Assembly (NCBI RefSeq): GCF_041624475.1
Contig: NZ_JBFJUX010000012.1
Coordinates: 1-64,000, forward strand
Direction of reading: 5' to 3'
Length of the DNA: 64,000 bases
DNA from: Litorivivens sp041624475
GTDB lineage: Bacteria > Pseudomonadota > Gammaproteobacteria > Pseudomonadales > Spongiibacteraceae
Positions within the stretch are counted from its first letter, which is position 1. Every line of letters starts with the position of its first letter. Of the stretch, positions 57,730-64,000 are shown in pieces. The translations under genes and the position numbers were made by a program. Below the pieces are notes generated by a model, which was not told the origin of the DNA, made no database searches, and was given only the letters and a program-made list of their open reading frames with translations.

Positions 57730-59835
57730 ATGACTGACTCAGGAGTACGGGATAGCTGGAACCCGAAGGAGTTGAGTTGGCTGTCGTTTAACGAACGTGT
57801 CCTGCAGGAAGCTGCCGAGCCGACTGTGCCGATCATTCAGCGAGTGCGTTATCTGGGGATTTTCTCCAATAATATGGATGAGTTCTTCCGGGTGCGGGTG
57901 GCTGATGTACGCCGCCTGGCGGCCTTTTCTACGCCGTCCAAGCAGGAAGAGTACAAGCAGTTACTGGAAAAGATACAGCTCCGGGTGGTGGAGCTACAGC
58001 ACCGCTTTGACCATATTTACCTGGCTACACTGAAAGACCTGCGCAAGCGCGGGATTTATCTGGTGAGTGAACGACAACTGGACGAGCACCAGGTCCAATT
58101 TGTCCGCAATTACTTTTTTGAGCACATCCAGCCCGAGCTGGTGCCGATTATTCTCGACGACAACTACCCGCTGCCCGAGTTGAATGATTCGTCGATTTAC
58201 CTGGCGATCAAGATAGTGTCGTCTGATCAGGTGCGCTATGCCATTCTTGAGGTGCCCACCGATCGTCTTGATCGGTTTATCAGTATTCCGCCACGCAAGG
58301 AAAAGCGGGCCAAGGTGATGATGGCGCTGGAAAACCTGATCCGGGTCTGTCTGCATGATGTATTTCGCGGAATTTTTCATCTCGAAAGTGTTGAAGCCTA
58401 TACCATCAAGCTTACCCGCGATGCGGAGCTGGAGCTTGGGGAGGAGGTTACAGAGAGTTTCTTTGAACGGATGGAGCGCAGCCTAAAGCGCCGCCGCAAG
58501 GCGGACCCGGTGCGCTTTGTCTATGACAGCGAGATGCCTGAAGATTTGCGCGACTACCTCGCCCGGCGCCTGGGCTTGGGGCGGCTGGACTCCGTGCTGC
58601 CCGGCGGCCGCTATCACAATTCCAAGGATTTTATGGGCTTCCCCAATTTGGGGCCTGCCTATCTGGAATTGAAACCTCTGCCGAAAATACCGGTGCCGGC
58701 CATCGACAATCACGACAATATCTTTGACGCGATCACTCAGCAGGATGTGCTGCTGTACTACCCTTATCACAGCTTTTCCTATGTGATTAACCTGTTGCGC
58801 ACGGCGGCCATTGATCCTGCGGTGCGATCCATTTCGGTGAGCCTGTATCGGGTGGCGTCCAACTCTCACGTGGTGGATGCGCTGATTAATGCCGTGGCCA
58901 ACCACAAGGAGGTTACTGTGGTGGTCGAGCTACAGGCGCGGTTTGACGAAGAGGCCAACCTCGCCCTGTCGCATCGCCTGCAGGAAGGGGGCGTCAACGT
59001 GATTTTCGGGGTCCCGGGCCTGAAAGTTCACGGCAAGCTGATTTCCATTACCCGTCAGGAAAACAATTCCGTACGTTATTTCACCCACGTCGGTACCGGA
59101 AACTTTAACGAGAAAACTGCGGAGGTTTATACCGATTTCAGCCTGCTGACTTACGACCAGGAGATTGGGGAAGAGGCGGCAAAGACCTTTGAGTTTATTC
59201 GCTACAACTATCGCCGCCCGAACTATAAGCACCTTATCGTGTCGCCGATCAACAGTCGCGAGCGACTGCTGAAAATGATTGATCGCGAGATTGGTGCGGC
59301 GAAGGCAGGCGAAGATTGCGGTCTGACTCTGAAGTGCAACAATCTGGTTGACTCGGAATTTATCGAAAAGCTCTACGAGGCCAGCCACGCCGGGGTGCCG
59401 GTGCGTCTCATTGTGCGCGGTATGTGCTCGCTGGTGCCGGGTATAAAAGGGTTGAGCGACAATATTGAGGCGATCAGCATTGTCGACCGTTTTTTGGAGC
59501 ATCCGCGAGTATTCATGTTTTACAACGGCGGTGATCCGCGCTACTTCCTGTCATCGGCGGACCTGATGACCCGCAATATTGATTACAGGGTGGAGGTCAT
59601 GTGCCCGGTTTATGATCCGGCGGCGAAAAAAATATTGCAGGACATTCTAGATATTCAGTGGGCGGATAATGTGAAGGCGCGAGTGCTGGAGCCCGATTTT
59701 GCGAACCGGCTGCGACTGCCGCGCAAGAAGAAAACCAAACGCATCCGCTCTCAGGTGGCCATTCACCGTTACCTGAGTAAAGGACGTCTGCCGCGCCTGA
59801 AAAAACTGAGCTATCGGCCGCCTAACGGCGATTGA
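57730..59835 (+). CDS. ppk: polyphosphate kinase 1
   Basis: A 701-residue enzyme that makes polyphosphate from ATP, of standard length. The N-terminal domain (NPKELSWLSFNERVL; FSNNMDEFFRVRVADV) is followed by the two phospholipase-D-like catalytic domains; the autophosphorylated His is in KVHGKLIS near residue 435, and the ATP site includes FTHVGTGNFNEKTA and NGGDPRYFLSSADLM. GGAG before the ATG. Divergent from ppx, with 88 nt and a Pho box between. Confidence 0.97.
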   Translation: MTDSGVRDSWNPKELSWLSFNERVLQEAAEPTVPIIQRVRYLGIFSNNMDEFFRVRVADVRRLAAFSTPSKQEEYKQLLEKIQLRVVELQHRFDHIYLATLKDLRKRGIYLVSERQLDEHQVQFVRNYFFEHIQPELVPIILDDNYPLPELNDSSIYLAIKIVSSDQVRYAILEVPTDRLDRFISIPPRKEKRAKVMMALENLIRVCLHDVFRGIFHLESVEAYTIKLTRDAELELGEEVTESFFERMERSLKRRRKADPVRFVYDSEMPEDLRDYLARRLGLGRLDSVLPGGRYHNSKDFMGFPNLGPAYLELKPLPKIPVPAIDNHDNIFDAITQQDVLLYYPYHSFSYVINLLRTAAIDPAVRSISVSLYRVASNSHVVDALINAVANHKEVTVVVELQARFDEEANLALSHRLQEGGVNVIFGVPGLKVHGKLISITRQENNSVRYFTHVGTGNFNEKTAEVYTDFSLLTYDQEIGEEAAKTFEFIRYNYRRPNYKHLIVSPINSRERLLKMIDREIGAAKAGEDCGLTLKCNNLVDSEFIEKLYEASHAGVPVRLIVRGMCSLVPGIKGLSDNIEAISIVDRFLEHPRVFMFYNGGDPRYFLSSADLMTRNIDYRVEVMCPVYDPAAKKILQDILDIQWADNVKARVLEPDFANRLRLPRKKKTKRIRSQVAIHRYLSKGRLPRLKKLSYRPPNGD

Positions 59836-59839
59836 TGTC

Positions 59840-60451
59840 TTAGCCTTCTATTACCAGCAGATTGCCAGTGACCTTACGCGGTTTGCTGATATCGCCGTCC
59901 AGCAGCTCGCCGCCGAAATCCTTCGCGCAACGCTTTGCGAGTTCAAGAAAGGGCGGTCGGCCGGGATCGGCAATAATAATAGTGCCAACCTTGGCTTTAA
60001 CGGCTTTTTTGACGAGGCTGTAAAGCGGGTCAACAAGCTCGTCCCAGAAGCAGATATCGCCGCCGAGAACGTAATCAAAGCCTTTCAGGTCCTTGATTTT
60101 CAATTCTTCATAACGCGCAACGACGGTCTCTACTTCAACGTCGTTCAGCAGGCTGTGGGTCTCGAGAAAAGGGAAGACATTAGGGTCGGCGTCGGTGGCG
60201 GTAACATTGGCGTCAAAGTGCTTGGCACAGAAGATGGACAGCAAACCCCAGCCGGCGCCCACCTCGAGGATGTCGGCATCAGGTTCCGGCTCGTGCCGCT
60301 TGAGATAATCCATGATCATGAAACTGGAGCCCCACACCTTAGTGCCGTGAATTTCCGGTGTGGGCAGCGCATCAATGATGTGTTTTATCAGGTGGTGTTT
60401 CTTTTTGAGGATAATCAGGTCGTTGAGGTAGTAGTAATCTTCGTTAGCCAT
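59840..60451 (-). CDS. SAM-dependent methyltransferase (METTL21/lysine methyltransferase-like)
   Basis: A 203-residue enzyme. The SAM motif I is LEVGAGWGLLSIFCA, followed by ATDADPNV (motif II) and GGDICFWDELV, the pattern of family 16 (protein-lysine) methyltransferases. ATG at 60451 is chosen, since the longer frame to 60538 overlaps sixA and has no homology-like content. No substrate protein can be named. It lies 58 nt after sixA and may be co-transcribed with smpB-sixA. Confidence 0.85.
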   Translation of the reverse strand: MANEDYYYLNDLIILKKKHHLIKHIIDALPTPEIHGTKVWGSSFMIMDYLKRHEPEPDADILEVGAGWGLLSIFCAKHFDANVTATDADPNVFPFLETHSLLNDVEVETVVARYEELKIKDLKGFDYVLGGDICFWDELVDPLYSLVKKAVKAKVGTIIIADPGRPPFLELAKRCAKDFGGELLDGDISKPRKVTGNLLVIEG

Positions 60452-60509
60452 GCGCACTCTAATTGTTAGTTTAGCTGTCTTCCCAGTCTGCCAGCGCCAG
60501 ATGACAGTT

Positions 60510-61007
60510 TTAGTGGGGGATATCCTTGGGTGAATCAAAGTGTATCAGCTCGGCACAACCGGCGCGTATCTGATCCCAGTATTCGACCTTTAAGTGCAGT
60601 TCGGCAAAGCCGGCCGTGGGGAAGTGCTTGTGGTCCAGACCGGTGAGCATAATCAGCAGCTCTTCAAGCGCCGGGTTGTGACCGACCACCAGAATACGTT
60701 GCAGGCGCGTATCGCAATCTCTCAGCCAGGCTAGCAGTTGAGTGTGGTCAAAGGTGTAGAGTGCGTCGTCTAGGGTCAGTTCGCCAGAGGGCGCATCCAG
60801 TGCGTTGCGCACGCGCTTGATTGTACTGCGACAGCGCTTGGCCGGGCTGCTGAAGATATGCTCCACCGCACTGCAATGCTGCTCGATCACGCTGGCAATG
60901 GCCAGCGCGTCGCGCTTGCCACGCTTGGACAGCGGCCTGTCGAAGTCGTCGAGGCTTGCGTCGTCGTGGCTGGATTTGGCGTGTCGTAACAGGTAAAGAG
61001 TTTTCAC
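60510..61007 (-). CDS. sixA: phosphohistidine phosphatase SixA
   Basis: A 165-residue histidine phosphatase. It starts MKTLYLLRHAKSS with the catalytic RHG-type motif (here RHAKS), and LVVGHNPALEELL has the second catalytic His. SixA removes phosphate from phosphohistidine, e.g. on phosphorelay or nitrogen-PTS proteins. It overlaps smpB by 4 nt. Confidence 0.93.
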   Translation of the reverse strand: MKTLYLLRHAKSSHDDASLDDFDRPLSKRGKRDALAIASVIEQHCSAVEHIFSSPAKRCRSTIKRVRNALDAPSGELTLDDALYTFDHTQLLAWLRDCDTRLQRILVVGHNPALEELLIMLTGLDHKHFPTAGFAELHLKVEYWDQIRAGCAELIHFDSPKDIPH

Positions 61008-61483
61008 TTGTTGTGTTCGCGCAGTACGCGTTGCTTTTGACGGTCCCAGTCGCGCTCTTTTTCGGTATCGCGTTTGTCGTGTTGCTGCTTGCCTTTGGCA
61101 AGCGCGATTTCAGCCTTGATAAGGTGTTTCTTCCAATAGAGCGCGGTACACACACAGGTATAGCCCTTTTGCTGGGTGGCTTCAAGCAGCCGGGCCAGCT
61201 CTTTGCTGTGCAGCAGCAGTTTGCGGGTGCGGGTGGGATCGCTCACATAATGCGTGGACACGGTTTGCAGCGGCGTGATCTGGGTGCCTAGCAGCCAGGC
61301 CTCACCATCCTTGAGCAGAACGTAGCTCTCTGTGATCTGCACCTTGCCGGCGCGGGCGCTTTTCACTTCCCAGCCGTGTAGGGCAACACCGGCTTCAAAT
61401 TTGTCGGTGAGGTGATAGTCGTGACGTGCTCGCTTGTTGAGAGCGATCGTCGAACTGTTCTGTTTCGGTTTATTGGCAGCCAT
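61004..61483 (-). CDS. smpB: SsrA-binding protein SmpB
   Basis: A 159-residue RNA-binding partner of tmRNA in trans-translation. It has NKRARHDY, GVALHGWEVKSARAGKVQITESYV, the Leu/Lys core (RKLLLHSKELARL) and the basic C-terminal tail (KRDTEKERDWDRQKQRVLREHNK; only part is conserved). It is divergent from the transporter gene, and lies in the same neighbourhood as ratA-rnfH-bamE, as in E. coli. Confidence 0.97.
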   Translation of the reverse strand: MAANKPKQNSSTIALNKRARHDYHLTDKFEAGVALHGWEVKSARAGKVQITESYVLLKDGEAWLLGTQITPLQTVSTHYVSDPTRTRKLLLHSKELARLLEATQQKGYTCVCTALYWKKHLIKAEIALAKGKQQHDKRDTEKERDWDRQKQRVLREHNK

Positions 61484-61563
61484 GGGCGCGCATTATAGGG
61501 CTTCTCGCTGGTAAAGCCTACGGAGCTGAGCCAAAATGCCTGCGTATCAGCTATTTATGGGGA

Positions 61564-62913
61564 ATGGTATTGCAACGGGAAACCCTGCAGGGCGTTTGGG
61601 TCAGTCGCTGGACCTTTGTGGCTGCGGCCTCCGGTCTGGCTATCGGGCTGGGTAATTTCTGGCGATTTCCCCATGAGGTGGGGCACTACGGCGGCCTGCT
61701 CTACATTCTGGCCTATCTCTTTTTTCTTTTGACCCTCGCCATGCCGGTGATGCTGGCGGAAGTGGTGATGGGCTCGCGCGGGCGCGCAAACCCTGAAACC
61801 GCCATCCAGTTTCTCAATCTGGAGTCGGGCAGTCGCCGGGAGTGGCGCTTGTCGCCCGTCCTCGCAATGGTGACCGGGCTGTTGATTCTTGTGCACATGG
61901 CGGTGATTGCCGGCTGGATACTCAGTTATGCCTACTATCTGTCGGATCATAAGCTGGGAGCGATCAGTATTGAGTTTGCGGGTGAGTATTTTGCGAGCTA
62001 CATCCAGTCGCGCGAGGAAATGCTGAAGGGCTTTACAGGCTTTATGATCATATTGCTGCCGCTGGCCATGATGCGCATGACGGTGGCGACGGGACAACTT
62101 CTGCGCCTGCTGGTGCCCATCATCCTGATCGCCCTGTTGGGTATGGCCTATGCCGCGTCGCAAATGGGCAACTTTCCGGCGGGGCTGTCTTGGATGCTGG
62201 CGGTGCGCCCGGAAGATTTCGGGCGCGATGCAATTGTCTCGGCCCTTGGGCAGGCTTTTTATTCATTGGGTATCGGTGTGGGCGCGATGATGATATACGG
62301 CGCCTATTTTCCCGATGGTCGTTCCATTTCCCGGCAGGTGGGTGCGGTTGCAGTCATCGATACAGTAGTGGCCTTGGTGGCGGGTATCAGCATTTATGCG
62401 TTGGTGCTGGATTACAATATCGAGCCGGGCAACAGCGTCCCGCTGCTGTTTATCAGTTTGCCCTATGTGTTTGGCAATCTGCCCTTTGGCGATCTGTTGG
62501 GCGGTGCCTTCTTTGTATTGCTTGGCTTGGTGATGTTGTGCAGCGCGCTGGCACTGCTGGAGCCGACGCTGGCCTGGCTGGTGGAAAAAAGCCCGCTGCC
62601 GCGCTGGTTTGCCGCATTGCTGCTGGTGGTGGGTGTGTGGCTGGCGGGGGTCTGGGTGATTGAGGATGTGGCCGCGCCGGGGCCCGCGACTCGACTCTTC
62701 ATACTGAATCGCGTGACGTCGGAATTACTGCTGCCCTTGAGTGCGCTGGGGCTCGCGCTTTACGCGGGCTGGGTACTGAGGGATGTGCAGGCGCGGGATG
62801 AGCTGTACTACTGCAACCCCCGCACATTTTGGATTTGGCGAATACTTTTGCGGTATATTGCGCCCCCCGCCATTCTGGCGGTACTGGTATTGGCCAATTT
62901 ACCCAAGCAGTGA
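61564..62913 (+). CDS. neurotransmitter:sodium symporter (NSS) family transporter
   Basis: A 449-residue Na+-coupled amino-acid-type transporter. The first helix region contains ASGLAIGLGNFWRFPHEVG, the NSS signature, and about eleven hydrophobic helices follow. Many bacterial NSS proteins of this size carry amino acids (LeuT/MhsT). It is not typical of the smpB-ratA segment, so it may be an insertion in the conserved order. It ends 6 nt before ratA. Confidence 0.92.
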   Translation: MVLQRETLQGVWVSRWTFVAAASGLAIGLGNFWRFPHEVGHYGGLLYILAYLFFLLTLAMPVMLAEVVMGSRGRANPETAIQFLNLESGSRREWRLSPVLAMVTGLLILVHMAVIAGWILSYAYYLSDHKLGAISIEFAGEYFASYIQSREEMLKGFTGFMIILLPLAMMRMTVATGQLLRLLVPIILIALLGMAYAASQMGNFPAGLSWMLAVRPEDFGRDAIVSALGQAFYSLGIGVGAMMIYGAYFPDGRSISRQVGAVAVIDTVVALVAGISIYALVLDYNIEPGNSVPLLFISLPYVFGNLPFGDLLGGAFFVLLGLVMLCSALALLEPTLAWLVEKSPLPRWFAALLLVVGVWLAGVWVIEDVAAPGPATRLFILNRVTSELLLPLSALGLALYAGWVLRDVQARDELYYCNPRTFWIWRILLRYIAPPAILAVLVLANLPKQ

Positions 62914-62919
62914 TCGAGT

Positions 62920-63351
62920 ATGACGACCATCAGCCGCAGTGCCTTGCTGCCGTATTCTGCCGATCAGATCTTTGAACTGATCAACGACGTAAGCGCCTAC
63001 CCGGAGTTTATGGACGGCTGTGTCGGGGCAGAGGTGCTCTCAGAAAGCGACGACGCCATGGTGGCCAGGCTTGATCTGTCACGTGCGGGCGTTCGCCAGA
63101 GCTTTACTACCCGCAATGCCCTGCAGCGGCCGCTTGAGATCAAACTGGATCTGGTTGACGGCCCCTTTGAGTCTTTTACCGGGCGCTGGACCTTGCTGGC
63201 GCTGAATGAGCGGGCCTGCAAGGTATCCCTGTTTCTGAGTTTCACGCTCAATAGCAGCGTACTGAGCGCGGCCGCCAGACAATTGTTCAACGGCGCGGCC
63301 AATTCCATGGTGGATGCGATGGTCAAGCGAGCAAAGGTTGTATATGGATAA
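62920..63351 (+). CDS. ratA: RatA family START-domain (coenzyme Q-binding) protein
   Basis: A 143-residue SRPBCC/START-domain protein (Coq10/RatA). It has ALLPYSADQIFELINDVSAYPEF, then FTTRNALQRPLEIKLDLVDGPF and the C-terminal helix (FNGAANSMVDAMVKRAKVVYG), all typical of the family. RatA was reported to inhibit 70S formation in E. coli, but the fold suggests ubiquinone binding. It overlaps rnfH by 8 nt. Confidence 0.94.
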   Translation: MTTISRSALLPYSADQIFELINDVSAYPEFMDGCVGAEVLSESDDAMVARLDLSRAGVRQSFTTRNALQRPLEIKLDLVDGPFESFTGRWTLLALNERACKVSLFLSFTLNSSVLSAAARQLFNGAANSMVDAMVKRAKVVYG

Positions 63352-63664
63352 TCAGATGATTCATGTTGAAGTGGTCTATGCCACGCCGGACAAACAGCAG
63401 ATTGTTGCGCTGGAAGTACCAGCGGGAACCACCGTGCGCGACGCGGCCTTGAAGTCGGGTCTCGACAGGCAGTTTGAGGGGCTGGATCTGGCGAAGGCTG
63501 ATCTGGGGATTTTCGGCAAGGCCGTTGCCAAGCCGGAGAGCGTCGAATTAAGCGATGGCGACCGGGTGGAAATTTACCGCCCCCTGATTGCCGACCCGAA
63601 AGAGGTGCGCAAGCAGCGAGCGGCCAAGGTCAAGGCGCGGCAGGAGGCCGAGGGGCGCCGCTGA
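63344..63664 (+). CDS. rnfH: RnfH family ubiquitin-like protein
   Basis: A 106-residue beta-grasp protein. It begins DNQMIHVEVVYATPDKQQIV and has GTTVRDAALKSG, DLGIFGKAV and DGDRVEIYRPLIADPKEVRKQRA as in RnfH. The ATG at 63344 overlaps ratA; an ATG at 63356 is a possible alternative. The end overlaps the convergent bamE frame by 35 nt. Function unknown. Confidence 0.93.
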   Translation: MDNQMIHVEVVYATPDKQQIVALEVPAGTTVRDAALKSGLDRQFEGLDLAKADLGIFGKAVAKPESVELSDGDRVEIYRPLIADPKEVRKQRAAKVKARQEAEGRR

Positions 63665-64000
63665 AGTCACCTTCTTCCTCGTCAAATTCGCCTTCTTCCA
63701 TCGGCTCGACAGGCGGGCTCTGTTCTTTGTCTGCGACGATGGTGCTTTCGTAGTGACTCAGTGCCCCATTGTCGAAAAAGACCGTCAATCGCTGCTTTTC
63801 GACGGTGTCATCGGGCTTGCGCAATACGTAGAGGTAGTCCCAGCGATCGCTTGCAAAGCTGTCGCGAATGAGCGGGGTGCCGAGCACAAACTCAACCTGT
63901 CCAGTGGACATGCCGGGCTCAAGTTGACTGACCATTTCTTCGGTCACGATATTGCCCTGCTCGATAGGGAGTTTGTAAACGCCGGGAAACTCCAGCGTAC
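63630..64000 (-). CDS. bamE: outer-membrane assembly lipoprotein BamE, 3' part
   Basis: Partial: the start is beyond the window edge. The reading frame is open to 64000, giving the conserved PGVYKLPIEQGN, then the BamE core (QLEPGMSTGQVEFVLGTPLIRDSF ... DRWDYLYVL, in part). The C-terminal tail (about 35 residues) is acidic then Pro-rich and is longer than in E. coli BamE. It stands convergent to rnfH, the conserved gammaproteobacterial arrangement. Confidence 0.95.
   Translation of the reverse strand, partial: TLEFPGVYKLPIEQGNIVTEEMVSQLEPGMSTGQVEFVLGTPLIRDSFASDRWDYLYVLRKPDDTVEKQRLTVFFDNGALSHYESTIVADKEQSPPVEPMEEGEFDEEEGDFSGAPRPPAAP

Noticed and set aside
1..64000. CRISPR array, prophage, insertion sequence or integron
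   Set aside because: No regularly spaced repeats, transposase, integrase or phage structural genes were found. The tRNA gene at the left edge has no integrase beside it within the window.

Overview
The window looks like a chromosomal segment of a marine gammaproteobacterium, probably from the Spongiibacteraceae/Halieaceae (Cellvibrionales) neighbourhood. The evidence is conserved gammaproteobacterial gene orders (pepA-holC-valS, lptF-lptG, smpB / ratA-rnfH / bamE, divergent ppx/ppk), a tmRNA with tag ANDDNYALAA (the Pseudomonas-type tag), and a load of short-chain dehydrogenases, thiolase/multifunctional enzyme genes and Arabinose_bd-type AraC regulators. The taxon is inferred; no database was consulted. 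No phage, transposase, integrase or CRISPR array is visible.

Layout. 0-6.3 kb: tRNA-Arg(CCT) with a clear promoter, two sugar-transfer-like proteins, a lysozyme-like protein, an unknown membrane protein, yciH/slyX, and two cold-shock-domain genes, one fused to membrane helices and one with a cspA-like long leader. 6.3-13.4 kb: pepA-holC-valS on the minus strand, then divergent lptF-lptG. 13.4-21.7 kb: an RDD protein, an OmpR-type two-component system, an unknown protein, an AraC regulator, and a thiolase plus FadB/FadJ-like pair for fatty-acid oxidation that ends at a strong terminator.

21.7-35.8 kb: the most notable region, a tightly packed minus-strand operon of 14 genes. In transcription order it holds a receiver-histidine kinase, a FixL-like PAS histidine kinase, the small and large subunits of a [NiFe]-hydrogenase (no Tat signal, cyanobacterial/actinobacterial group 2a type), its maturation endopeptidase, a NifU-like protein without the usual CxxC, hypF, hypC, a GmhA-like SIS isomerase, hypD, hypE, an unrecognised protein with a C-terminal four-cysteine tail, hypA and hypB. 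Nearly all junctions overlap or lie within about 20 nt. The set should make and insert the nickel-iron-cyanide site, process the large subunit, and tune expression, probably to oxygen. The likely role is H2 scavenging to supplement aerobic heterotrophy.

36.1-50.1 kb: two cobalamin side-chain genes (cobD, cobC), an epimerase-like SDR, a steroid-dehydrogenase-like SDR, a Tat lipoprotein amidase, a GH79 heparanase-like protein, a second AraC regulator divergent from a small membrane protein-SDR-Rieske oxygenase-flavin oxidoreductase operon (steroid or other polycyclic catabolism suspected), and rlmJ. A palindromic repeat forms the end of the Rieske gene. 50.2-55.6 kb: a glucose/sorbosone dehydrogenase-like lipoprotein, an outer-membrane POTRA/barrel protein, and a translationally coupled glycosyltransferase 2 / EF-hand barrel pair. 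55.6-64 kb: ssrA, ppx divergent from ppk with a Pho box between them, a lysine methyltransferase-like protein, sixA, smpB, an NSS transporter, ratA, rnfH and the 3' part of bamE, which runs off the window.
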